Shown here: in pieces, positions 26,833 through 35,354 of the stretch
Numbering within the stretch: the first letter of the stretch is position 1
How the letters are laid out: the number at the start of each line of letters is the position of its first letter
Source: JBBPYC01 sp965218765
Lineage (GTDB): Bacteria > Pseudomonadota > Gammaproteobacteria > Burkholderiales > Burkholderiaceae_C
Reading direction: 5' to 3'
Assembly: GCA_965218765.1 (NCBI GenBank)
Contig: CBDCLU010000004.1
Location: 248,001 to 312,000 of the forward strand
Length of the DNA: 64,000 bases
Made by a program: the position numbers and the translations under genes
Notes under the pieces: generated by a model
The model's input: only the letters and a program-made list of their open reading frames with translations
Told to the model about the DNA's origin: nothing
The model's database searches: none

Positions 26833-28941
26833 ATGAAATCTATTACACGCACTAAGACTGAGATTTTTTTTAAAGGAAAAATTGCTCAGTCCATTTTACT
26901 TTCTCTAATTGTTTTTTTTATCTGGTGCTGGGTTTACGGCCGGATGTCATTGCCTGCTTGGAAAACACCGATAAGTTACGGTGGTGATGCAACATTGATG
27001 TTTGCTTTCGCAAAGGCATTTTTGGATGGCGACATTGTTTTAGTAGCATCCAAGTGGGTTCAACATTTAGGAGCCCCTTTTGTTGCTAATTGGAACGACT
27101 ATCCATTTACGGAAGATGTAATACCTGCTCTTATCGGAGCATTGGCAAAAATATTTGGATTGTTCACAGCGGCTAACATTGTGCTTCTTCTGGCACATGT
27201 TTTAGCAGCACTATCTTTTTGGTTTGTAGGCACTGAACTTAGGTATCATGCCGCATTCGTCTGGGCTGGAGCCTTGCTGTTTGCATTCAGCCACTTTATA
27301 CTTACTCGAGGCTTTACTCATATAGTTTTATCGTATTGCTGGCATCTGCCATTAGTACTTCTAGTATCGTGGTGGTGTTATTCAAATATACCAATTAGTT
27401 TAACATCCAGAAAACTGCAAATAGCTTTGTTGATATCTTTTATAACTGGACTGTTAAATCCTTATTATACGTGGATTTATCTTCAATTCATCGGATTCGG
27501 CCTTTTAATGCAATTAATTAAAGGCAACTATAAAAAAGCTAAATCTGTTGTTTTTTTAGGGATTGCAGCTGTTGTGGCGTTTTTGATAGTCAACGCAGAT
27601 ACACTAATTTATTCGTTTCAAAATGGTAGAAATCCTGAGGCTGTTAACCGTACTCTGAGTGATCTTGAATTGTATGGTTTGAAAATACCAGAGCTGATTT
27701 TTCCCCCAGCACATCACGCTTGGAAGAGTTGGGCTGAGTATGGTCAAAATCACTATTTTCTTAAGACTCTAATTAAAGGCGAATTCTGGAGTCCATACTT
27801 AGGCTTAGTCGCAATTGCGGGTTTGGCCTTTCTATTTTTAATAACAATACATAGAGTTCTTTCGAACAAAACAAGCCTCATAAGTGTTCATGCTTGGCAA
27901 ACTTTATGGGTAATAGTTTTTTCTCTCATAGGCGGGTTAAACCTCCTTGTGGGAACGTTTGGCCTGATTCTTTTTCGTGCATCTAATCGTTATAGTGTTG
28001 TCATATTAGCTATCGTATTGTTATTTGTTGTTCGTCAGCTTTCTCGTAGTTGTCCGAACAGATTGCAAATTCCTCTAGCAATTTTTCTTACTACGTTCGG
28101 TCTTTGGGATCAAATTCCGGCTAGGCAAACTGCCGAGCAAGTTGCTCAGATGGCAGCTGCTGTTCAAGTCGACCGCAGTTTTTCAGAATCTTTGGAATCA
28201 CGTGTCGTCCCCGGAGCAATGATTTTTGAGTTGCCTGTCATGCCTTTCCCGGAACATCCTCCGATATATGGGATGGGCGATTATGAAAATTTTAGACCAT
28301 ATCTATATACAAGTAGTTTGCGCTACTCTTATGGCACTGACAAAGGACGCGGCGATGCTGAGTGGCAGGAACGAATTGCAAAAATGTCACCCAATAGAAT
28401 GGTCAGTGAATTAGAACATTATGGATTTAGTGCAGTCATTGTTAACCGTAAGGGTTTCGAAGATAAAGGGAACAAATTGATAGGAGAACTGTCTAGATTG
28501 CAGGGAAGTCCTTTAGTCGTCTCGCCTGAATTGGTAGCATTTCAGTTGCAGCCGAGTTTTAGTACTGTGGTTCCAGCGCTTGCGCCGAGCTTTGACTCCA
28601 AGTGGTATTCCGACGAACTTTCACATCGTTGGGCCAGTGCTTCTGAAGCGAAGATCAGAATTGTCAATGCCGATGCGGTATCTAAACAGATAGAATTGCA
28701 ATTTTCACTCATCACAATTAGACCCAGATCAGTCCAAATATTTTGGAATGGTCAAGTGCTTGAAGAATCCTATCTTGATACTAGCCACAATACAAAAAGC
28801 TTTATTTTTAAGACTACTCTTCGGCCTGGGACCAACATATTGCAATTTAAGACGGATGTTCCAGCAGCGTTTCCAGAAAATGGAGACTTGAGAAAAATTT
28901 CCTTTGGAATTGTCGCAATTAATTTTAATGTTATCGATTAA
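26833..28941 (+). CDS. large GT-C-like membrane protein, candidate periplasmic glycosyltransferase
   Basis: A 702-residue protein with about ten membrane spans in the first 420 residues and a soluble C-terminal region of about 270 residues, probably periplasmic. Acidic residues follow the first span (ISYGGDATLMF), then WNDYPFTEDV, as in GT-C lipid-sugar-dependent transferases. The exact family is not recognised. Codon use and base composition are strikingly AT-rich (runs such as gattttttttaaagg) compared with the rest of the window, a sign of transfer. ATG 26833 was preferred to TTG 26806. The downstream gtrA/gtrB-like pair suggests it could be the third component of a Gtr-type periplasmic side-chain system. 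Confidence 0.6.
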   Translation: MKSITRTKTEIFFKGKIAQSILLSLIVFFIWCWVYGRMSLPAWKTPISYGGDATLMFAFAKAFLDGDIVLVASKWVQHLGAPFVANWNDYPFTEDVIPALIGALAKIFGLFTAANIVLLLAHVLAALSFWFVGTELRYHAAFVWAGALLFAFSHFILTRGFTHIVLSYCWHLPLVLLVSWWCYSNIPISLTSRKLQIALLISFITGLLNPYYTWIYLQFIGFGLLMQLIKGNYKKAKSVVFLGIAAVVAFLIVNADTLIYSFQNGRNPEAVNRTLSDLELYGLKIPELIFPPAHHAWKSWAEYGQNHYFLKTLIKGEFWSPYLGLVAIAGLAFLFLITIHRVLSNKTSLISVHAWQTLWVIVFSLIGGLNLLVGTFGLILFRASNRYSVVILAIVLLFVVRQLSRSCPNRLQIPLAIFLTTFGLWDQIPARQTAEQVAQMAAAVQVDRSFSESLESRVVPGAMIFELPVMPFPEHPPIYGMGDYENFRPYLYTSSLRYSYGTDKGRGDAEWQERIAKMSPNRMVSELEHYGFSAVIVNRKGFEDKGNKLIGELSRLQGSPLVVSPELVAFQLQPSFSTVVPALAPSFDSKWYSDELSHRWASASEAKIRIVNADAVSKQIELQFSLITIRPRSVQIFWNGQVLEESYLDTSHNTKSFIFKTTLRPGTNILQFKTDVPAAFPENGDLRKISFGIVAINFNVID

Positions 28942-29081
28942 AACGTTGAAATATTTTTAGGATCAGTTTTCTAATGCCTTGATATTTTAAATAAATGCGT
29001 TGATCGAGCAAAATATCAAATAGTTTGGTTTCATAATTTTTTGAACTTTCGTATCGGTTAGCTAATTTTGGGGAACTTTTT

Positions 29082-29855
29082 GTGAAGGCAGTAATTTTAG
29101 CAGGCGGATTGGGTACTCGTATCAGCGAGGAAACGCTAATACGACCTAAGCCGATGATCGAGATCGGTGGGAAGCCGATTCTCTGGCACATAATGAAAAT
29201 GTATTCGCATCACGGCGTGAATGACTTCGTGATCTGCTGCGGTTACAAGGGATACATGATCAAGGAATATTTCGCTAACTATTTTCTGCATCTTTCGGAC
29301 GTCACGATTGATATCGGAAAAAATCAAATGGAGGTGCATCAGCAGAACGCCGAGCCTTGGCGTGTAACTTTGATCGATACCGGCGAAAGCACCATGACCG
29401 GGGGGAGGATTAAGCGGGTCGCTGCACACGTAGCCAGCGAAGACTGTTTTTTCCTGACCTATGGTGATGGCGTGAGCGACGTGAACATCAGCGAATTGCT
29501 CGATTTCCACAAGCAGCAAGGAGCTACCGCTACAGTGACCGCTACTGTTCCTCCCGGTCGATTTGGTGCGCTCGATCTTAAAGATAGTAAGGTGGTCAGT
29601 TTCCTGGAGAAGCCCAAAGGCGATGGCGCCATGATCAATGGCGGTTTCTTCGTGCTGTCTCCCGAAATTCTCCGATACATCGATGGAGATACCACGGTTT
29701 GGGAGCAGGAGCCGCTCGAGCGTCTTGCCAAAGAGGGCAATCTTGCAGCTTTCCAGCACACCGGATTCTGGCAACCCATGGATACATTGCGCGACAAGCT
29801 AGCTCTGGAGGAGCTTTGGCAGTCGGGTCGTGCGCCGTGGAAGGTCTGGCAATGA
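29082..29855 (+). CDS. rfbF: glucose-1-phosphate cytidylyltransferase
   Basis: A 257-residue nucleotidyltransferase making CDP-glucose from glucose 1-phosphate and CTP, the entry step to CDP-dideoxyhexoses. The N-terminal AVILAGGLGTRISEET, the IRPKPMIEIGGKPILWHIMK segment and the FLTYGDGVSDVN metal motif are clear, and the length equals RfbF/DdhA. It starts with GTG at 29082 after a GGGGAA ribosome site. The stop overlaps rfbG by four bases (ATGA). GC content rises sharply here after the AT-rich upstream gene. Confidence 0.96.
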   Translation: MKAVILAGGLGTRISEETLIRPKPMIEIGGKPILWHIMKMYSHHGVNDFVICCGYKGYMIKEYFANYFLHLSDVTIDIGKNQMEVHQQNAEPWRVTLIDTGESTMTGGRIKRVAAHVASEDCFFLTYGDGVSDVNISELLDFHKQQGATATVTATVPPGRFGALDLKDSKVVSFLEKPKGDGAMINGGFFVLSPEILRYIDGDTTVWEQEPLERLAKEGNLAAFQHTGFWQPMDTLRDKLALEELWQSGRAPWKVWQ

Positions 29856-30931
29856 ATACTGCATTCTGGGCCGGAAAGCGGGTCTTTCTGACAGGTCATA
29901 CAGGTTTTAAAGGCAGCTGGCTCGCGTTGTGGCTGCAGCAACTTGGCGCACGGGTGGCCGGCTACGCGCTTGCGCCGCCCACTATGCCCAGCCTGTTCGA
30001 GACGGCAAAAGTCGCTGATGGCATGACGCACGTCATCGGGGACATTCGGGACTTGGCCGGCTTACGCGTGGCGGTTGAGGAGCATGCTCCCGAAATCATT
30101 TTTCACCTGGCTGCGCAATCGCTAGTGAGACACTCTTACTCAGATCCAGTCGATACCTACGCGGTCAACGTGATGGGCACCGTCCACTTGTTGGAGGCCG
30201 TGCGCAACATGACTGGGGTGAAGGCAGTCGTCAACGTCACCACCGACAAGTGCTACGAAAACAAGGAATGGATCTGGGGCTACCGCGAGAACGAGCCTAT
30301 GGGCGGCTACGATCCTTACAGCAGCAGCAAGGGATGTGCAGAGTTGGTCAGCGCCGCCTATCGTTCATCGTTCTTCAACGCCGATCGATATGCTCAACAC
30401 GGTGTGGCGTTGGCGACCGCACGAGCCGGGAACGTGATCGGTGGAGGTGACTGGGCGCAGGATCGATTGCTGCCGGATATCCTTGCCGCATTCGGAAGCG
30501 GCCAGTGCGCGAAGATCCGCAATCCGCATGCGATTCGTCCCTGGCAGCATGTGCTGGAACCATTGCGCGGCTACCTGACACTTGCTGAACGGCTGTACGA
30601 GCAGGGTGTCGATCATGCCGAGCCTTGGAATTTCGGACCTGCCGAAGACGATGCAAAACCGGTGGGATGGATCGCCGACCGAATGGCTGCGATGTGGGGT
30701 GATGGTGCGCGATGGGAAAGCGACGACGACAGCGCGCATCCGCATGAAGCCCGCTACCTCAAGCTGGACACTTCGAAGGCTCGCAGCCGGCTGGACTGGC
30801 GCCCGGCTCTGAAACTGCACGACGCCCTGCAACTGATCATCGACTGGACGAAAGCGCGGCAGGCAGGTGCCGATCTGCGCCGCGTGACCTTGGACCAGAT
30901 TTGCGCTTATCAGGCGCTGGACAAAAACTGA
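29852..30931 (+). CDS. rfbG: CDP-glucose 4,6-dehydratase
   Basis: A 359-residue extended SDR enzyme converting CDP-glucose to CDP-4-keto-6-deoxyglucose. It shows TGHTGFKGSWLALWL (NAD-binding), HLAAQSLVRHSY, NVTTDKCYENKEW and the active-site YDPYSSSKG with YxxxK-type Tyr and Lys. Length and motifs equal RfbG/DdhB. Translationally coupled to rfbF and followed by rfbH after seven bases. Confidence 0.96.
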   Translation: MNTAFWAGKRVFLTGHTGFKGSWLALWLQQLGARVAGYALAPPTMPSLFETAKVADGMTHVIGDIRDLAGLRVAVEEHAPEIIFHLAAQSLVRHSYSDPVDTYAVNVMGTVHLLEAVRNMTGVKAVVNVTTDKCYENKEWIWGYRENEPMGGYDPYSSSKGCAELVSAAYRSSFFNADRYAQHGVALATARAGNVIGGGDWAQDRLLPDILAAFGSGQCAKIRNPHAIRPWQHVLEPLRGYLTLAERLYEQGVDHAEPWNFGPAEDDAKPVGWIADRMAAMWGDGARWESDDDSAHPHEARYLKLDTSKARSRLDWRPALKLHDALQLIIDWTKARQAGADLRRVTLDQICAYQALDKN

Positions 30932-30938
30932 CTGACTT

Positions 30939-32261
30939 ATGCAGACTGCCACGACACAAAACCTTCGCGCACAGATCTCCCGGCTCGTCGAACAATACGC
31001 GGCCATCGCGACCGCGCCACAACCGTTCCTGCCTGGCGCGTCCGCAATCCCCCCATCAGGTAAGGTGATCGGAGTGGCGGAAATCCGGAACATGGTGGAA
31101 GCCTCGCTGGACGGCTGGCTCACCACCGGCCGGTTCAACGTCGAGTTCGAGGAGAAGCTGGCCGCGTTCATCGGCGTCAAGCACCTGATCACGGTCAACT
31201 CGGGCTCCTCCGCCAATCTGGTGGCCTTCAGCACGTTGACTTCCAAGAAGCTCGGCGATCGGGCCATCAAACGCGGCGACGAGGTGATCGGGGTCGCGGC
31301 CGGCTTCCCGACCACGGTCAATCCCATCCTGCAGTTCGGCGCGGTACCCGTGTTCGTTGACGTCGATCGACTCACGCACAACATTGACGCCGACAAGATC
31401 GAAGCAGCAATCGGCCCGAAGACGAAAGCGATCATGCTCGCGCACAGCCTGGGCAATCCATTTAATCTGGACATGGTGCAGGCGCTGTGCAAGAAGCACC
31501 AGTTGTGGCTGGTGGAAGATTGTTGCGACGCGCTCGGCACCACGTATCGGGGCCAGATGGTCGGCACGTTCGGCGACATCGCCACCTTGAGCTTCTACCC
31601 GGCTCATCACATCACGATGGGTGAAGGTGGCGCGGTCTTCACCAACAATCCTGAGCTCATGACGATAGCGGAAAGCTTTCGCGACTGGGGCCGCGACTGC
31701 TACTGCAAACCGGGCAAGGACAACACGTGTGGCAAGCGCTTCTGTCAGCAACTGGGCGAATTGCCGTACGGATACGACCACAAGTACAGCTACAGCCATC
31801 TCGGCTACAACCTGAAGATCACCGACATGCAGGCTGCGTGCGGTCTGGCCCAGCTCGAAAAGGCTGCTCAGTTCATCGAGCAACGAAAGCAGAATTTCCG
31901 GTATTTGAAGGAACGCCTGCAGGCCTGCGAAGAGTTTGTGAACCTGCCCGTGGCGACCGAGCATTCCGATCCATCCTGGTTCGGCTTTCCGATCACGCTG
32001 AAAGACAATTGCCCGGTCTCGCGACTGGAACTGTTGACATATCTGGATCAGAACAAGGTCGGCACGCGGTTGTTGTTCGCCGGCAATCTGACCCGACAGC
32101 CTTACATGGTCGGAGAAAACTTCCGAGTCAGCGGAGACCTGACGAATACCGACCGAGTCATGAACGACACGTTCTGGATCGGTCTGCAACCGGCTCTGAC
32201 GCAGGAGATGCTGGAATACTCCGCAAGGAAGATCGAGCTGTACCTCGGTATCAACTTCTGA
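30939..32261 (+). CDS. rfbH: CDP-4-keto-6-deoxyglucose-3-dehydrase E1
   Basis: A 440-residue aminotransferase-fold enzyme that uses PMP and an iron-sulfur cluster to remove the C3 hydroxyl, giving CDP-4-keto-3,6-dideoxyglucose after reduction. The diagnostic replacement of the PLP-binding Lys by His is present in SFYPAHHITMGEGG (His at about 223-224). Cys-rich segments CYCKPGKDNTCGKRFC (about 253-268) supply the cluster ligands. NSGSSANLVAF binds cofactor phosphate. No E3-type reductase gene (ddhD) lies next to it, so a reductase from elsewhere must serve. Confidence 0.96.
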   Translation: MQTATTQNLRAQISRLVEQYAAIATAPQPFLPGASAIPPSGKVIGVAEIRNMVEASLDGWLTTGRFNVEFEEKLAAFIGVKHLITVNSGSSANLVAFSTLTSKKLGDRAIKRGDEVIGVAAGFPTTVNPILQFGAVPVFVDVDRLTHNIDADKIEAAIGPKTKAIMLAHSLGNPFNLDMVQALCKKHQLWLVEDCCDALGTTYRGQMVGTFGDIATLSFYPAHHITMGEGGAVFTNNPELMTIAESFRDWGRDCYCKPGKDNTCGKRFCQQLGELPYGYDHKYSYSHLGYNLKITDMQAACGLAQLEKAAQFIEQRKQNFRYLKERLQACEEFVNLPVATEHSDPSWFGFPITLKDNCPVSRLELLTYLDQNKVGTRLLFAGNLTRQPYMVGENFRVSGDLTNTDRVMNDTFWIGLQPALTQEMLEYSARKIELYLGINF

Positions 32262-32273
32262 CGGCCGCATGCG

Positions 32274-33098
32274 ATGAACAAGCTCGCTGTTCCGACCTTC
32301 GATTGCAAGACGCTGCGCAAAACGGTGCTGGACATGGCCTATGCGGGCAACACCGTGCATATCGGTTGCGCGTTTTCCATCATCGAGCTGCTGGCGGTGC
32401 TCTACCGAAACCACCTGCGCTACCCCGACAACAATCCGCGCGCCGCCGGCCGCGACTATTTCGTGCTGAGCAAAGGGCACGGCGTGATGGCCCAGTATGC
32501 GTGCATGCGTGAACTCGGCTGGCTTGAGGAAGATGCGTTCTCCGGCTATTTCTCGGACGGCAGCCATCTGAAGGGGTTGTCTGACTCGCGCGTGGACGGC
32601 CTCGAAGTCACCTCCGGCTCGCTCGGGCACGGGTTTTCAGTCGGCGTCGGCATCGCGCTGGGTGCAAGACTGCGGCGGACCGATCAAAAAGTGTATGTCC
32701 TCGTCGGTGACGGCGAACTCAACGAGGGTCCGATCTGGGAAGGAGCGTTGTTCGCGGCGCATCACCAGCTCGACAACTTCATGTTGATCGTCGATGAAAA
32801 CGGCTTTCAGGCGATGGGACGAACCGAAGATGTCATCCGGCTGGAATCCATCCAGGCGAAGCTGGACAGCTTCGGCTTCGAGGCCCGCCAAGTCGACGGC
32901 CATGACGAGCCTGCGATCGATGCAGCGATCAGCGATCTATGGAAAAGTGAATCGACAGCCCCAAGAGCCTTGATCGCGAAAACCGTGAAAGGAAAAGGCG
33001 TGCCATTCATGGAGCACAACAACATCTGGCACTACACCCGACTCAATGCAGATACCCATGCCCAGGCGTTGGCTGCCGTAGCGGGTTATGGCTCATGA
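32274..33098 (+). CDS. transketolase-like protein, N-terminal (ThDP-binding) subunit
   Basis: A 274-residue protein equal to the N-terminal third of transketolase. It has LSKGHGVMAQYA, GSLGHGFSVGVG and the ThDP motif GDGELNEG (about 145) to DENGFQ. It begins 12 bases after rfbH and overlaps the C-terminal subunit gene by ATGA. Split transketolases in sugar-nucleotide clusters are thought to move a two-carbon ketol unit, rather than serve the pentose phosphate route. Here the neighbours point to a CDP-keto sugar as acceptor; that is inference. Confidence 0.88.
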   Translation: MNKLAVPTFDCKTLRKTVLDMAYAGNTVHIGCAFSIIELLAVLYRNHLRYPDNNPRAAGRDYFVLSKGHGVMAQYACMRELGWLEEDAFSGYFSDGSHLKGLSDSRVDGLEVTSGSLGHGFSVGVGIALGARLRRTDQKVYVLVGDGELNEGPIWEGALFAAHHQLDNFMLIVDENGFQAMGRTEDVIRLESIQAKLDSFGFEARQVDGHDEPAIDAAISDLWKSESTAPRALIAKTVKGKGVPFMEHNNIWHYTRLNADTHAQALAAVAGYGS

Positions 33099-34024
33099 GG
33101 CGCGCGTTCTCCGATGTGTTGGTGCGGCTGGCGACGCAGGATTCAAACGTGATTCTGTTGACCGGCGATCACGGCTACGCGCTGTTCGACGAGTTCCGAA
33201 GCCGTTGCGCGGCGCAATATATCAACGCGGGAATTGCTGAGCAGAACATGGTCGGCATGGCTGCGGGCTTGGCGCGCATGGGCTTTCGACCGTTCGTTTA
33301 CGGCCTCAGCGCGTTCGTACCGATCCGGGTGGTTGAACAGATCAAATTGGACATCGCCCACGACGGGCTTCCGGTCGTACTGCTCGGCGACGGCGCCGGC
33401 TTCGTGTACAGCCATCTCGGGACCAGCCATCAAGCGGCTGAAGACATCGCGTGCACGCGGGCAATTCCCGACCTCTGTGTGTATTCGCCCGCAGATCGCT
33501 TCGAACTCACGATCTGCATGGAGGAGGCCTACCAGCAGAAAAAGCCGGTGTACCTCCGCATGGGAAAGGCAGATCGGGGCGATGTGCACCCCGGCCTGCC
33601 GCAAGCGCGGCCAGGCAGTCTGCTTGAAATTGTGAAGGGCTCTGTTGGTGGTCTTGCGCTGATCGCGACGGGCGCAATGGTACGCACCGCGATGGGAATA
33701 TCCGAGAGGTCCTACCCAACTGCATCGGTATGGAGCGTCCCCTACATCAAGCCGATCAACATATCGCAAGTAACCGCCATCTGCCGGCAGAGTTCAGCCG
33801 TGGTCGTGCTGGAGGAGCACTCGGTACTCGGCGGCCTCGGATCAACGATTTCGGAGATCGCCGCTGAGCATTCGCCTTGTAGGATTTTGCGGATCGGCAT
33901 TCAGGATCGTTTTTCCGACCGCTGCGGAAGCTATGAGTTTCTGTTGAAGGAACATGGGTTAGACGAAGCAACCATCACAAAGAAGATCGCAGAGTTTGAA
34001 CGAAATGCAAGATCATGCGGATAG
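33095..34024 (+). CDS. transketolase-like protein, C-terminal subunit
   Basis: A 309-residue protein covering the pyrimidine-binding and C-terminal domains of transketolase. YINAGIAEQNMVGMAAGLA contains the Glu that activates ThDP, and GAGFVYSHLGTSHQAAEDIA follows. With the preceding gene it would form a heteromeric ThDP enzyme. The end overlaps the SDR gene start by ten bases. The tight coupling with rfbFGH upstream and the SDR downstream argues for a role in nucleotide-sugar tailoring. Confidence 0.88.
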   Translation: MRRAFSDVLVRLATQDSNVILLTGDHGYALFDEFRSRCAAQYINAGIAEQNMVGMAAGLARMGFRPFVYGLSAFVPIRVVEQIKLDIAHDGLPVVLLGDGAGFVYSHLGTSHQAAEDIACTRAIPDLCVYSPADRFELTICMEEAYQQKKPVYLRMGKADRGDVHPGLPQARPGSLLEIVKGSVGGLALIATGAMVRTAMGISERSYPTASVWSVPYIKPINISQVTAICRQSSAVVVLEEHSVLGGLGSTISEIAAEHSPCRILRIGIQDRFSDRCGSYEFLLKEHGLDEATITKKIAEFERNARSCG

Positions 34025-34959
34025 CGATCCTGGGAGCCAGCAGCCAGCTGGCGCGTGATTTGATTCGATTCTTCTTGAATGATCGCGAACATGAGTTGCT
34101 GCTCTTTGCCCGACGACCGGCACTTGTTTCAAACTGGCTGAAACAAATTGGAGAGGCTGATACCTGTCAAACGTTTGACATTTCGACATTTGGTAATCAA
34201 TACCCAGTCGATACAATCATCAACTTTGTAGGTGTAGGCGATCCGACAAAGACTGTGACGATGGGCCCGCTTATGCTGGACGCGACGTTGCAATACGACA
34301 GTGTGGCGCTCAAGTATGTTGAACATAATCCTGCATGCCGCTATATCTTTTTAAGCAGCGGTGCGGTATACGGATCGGATTTCAAAGAGCCCGCCACCGC
34401 CAGCACGCCGGCCAGTTTTCCAGTTAACCACATCCAGCCGCACAATTGGTATGGCGTTGCCAAGCTGCACGCTGAATGCCGACACCGCGCGTTACCGCAT
34501 CTTCCGATCATTGACGTTCGAGTTTTCAACTATTTTAGTCATACGCAGGACATGACTGCCGGGTTCCTCATGTGCGAGGTAGTGCGAGCTTTGCAAAGCC
34601 GATCGGTGCTGCAAACTTCCGCCGAAGCCATCGAGCGTGACTATTTATGCCCTGAGGACTATTTTCAACTGATCTCAACGATTCTTCTGGCACCGCCATC
34701 AAATGCACCTGTGGACTGTTATAGCAAAGCGCCGGCCGCGAAATTTGCTATTCTCTCAGCGATAAGAGACAAGTTCGGGCTCGACTACAAGATCGTGGAA
34801 CGTTCTGCGGGTGTCAACGCAACGGGAATGAAGAATAAATATTATTCTGTAAATAGGCGCGCCTCCGAATTTGGCTACGTTCCGCAATTTTCATCAATCG
34901 ACGGACTGTTGAACGAGGTTGCAAGATTTTTCGAATTCGGACAGAAATCGACTGCCTGA
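34015..34959 (+). CDS. NAD(P)-dependent epimerase/dehydratase-like SDR, putative nucleotide-sugar reductase
   Basis: A 314-residue extended SDR. The N-terminal glycine motif is atypical but readable (ILGASSQLARDL), followed by IINFVGVGDP. The active site is FLSSGAVYGSD with YGVAK as the YxxxK pair. It could reduce the keto group left on the CDP sugar, before or after transketolase action, in the way tyvelose, abequose or yersiniose reductases act. It overlaps the preceding gene by ten bases and touches gtrA by one (TGATG). Composition becomes more AT-rich from here to about 36380. Confidence 0.8.
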   Translation: MRIAILGASSQLARDLIRFFLNDREHELLLFARRPALVSNWLKQIGEADTCQTFDISTFGNQYPVDTIINFVGVGDPTKTVTMGPLMLDATLQYDSVALKYVEHNPACRYIFLSSGAVYGSDFKEPATASTPASFPVNHIQPHNWYGVAKLHAECRHRALPHLPIIDVRVFNYFSHTQDMTAGFLMCEVVRALQSRSVLQTSAEAIERDYLCPEDYFQLISTILLAPPSNAPVDCYSKAPAAKFAILSAIRDKFGLDYKIVERSAGVNATGMKNKYYSVNRRASEFGYVPQFSSIDGLLNEVARFFEFGQKSTA

Positions 34960-35354
34960 TGACAGAAAACCTGTCCCTCAATCATTTTCTACGATTGAAA
35001 TTCATTCGATTTCTGCTCGTAGGATTTGTAAATACTCTGTTTGGTTATGCTGCTTACTCATCATTGCTATGGACAGGTCTTTCCTATCTCGAGGCGCTTT
35101 TTTTTGCTACTGTTCTCGGAATAATCTTTAACTACTTCACTTTGGGGTCTGCAGTCTTCAAGACACGACCCAGCTGGGCAACACTGTTTAAAGTATTCAC
35201 TGCTTATGCGATGGTGTATTTGCTGAATGCTGCGCTGCTGGTGCTGATCAGGCATTTTTTGCTCTTTGACCCCTATATTGCACAGATGATGTGCATTCCA
35301 GTCACGGTAGCAGTTAGTTGGATACTAATGAACCATTGGGCTTATAACAAATGA
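34959..35354 (+). CDS. GtrA-like flippase
   Basis: A 131-residue protein with four hydrophobic helices. FIRFLLVGFVNTLFGYAAY is the typical GtrA opening and VAVSWILMNHWAY the typical end. GtrA-family proteins are proposed to flip undecaprenyl-phosphate-linked sugars to the periplasm. It is coupled to the SDR before it and the GtrB-like gene after it (ATGA). Confidence 0.88.
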   Translation: MTENLSLNHFLRLKFIRFLLVGFVNTLFGYAAYSSLLWTGLSYLEALFFATVLGIIFNYFTLGSAVFKTRPSWATLFKVFTAYAMVYLLNAALLVLIRHFLLFDPYIAQMMCIPVTVAVSWILMNHWAYNK

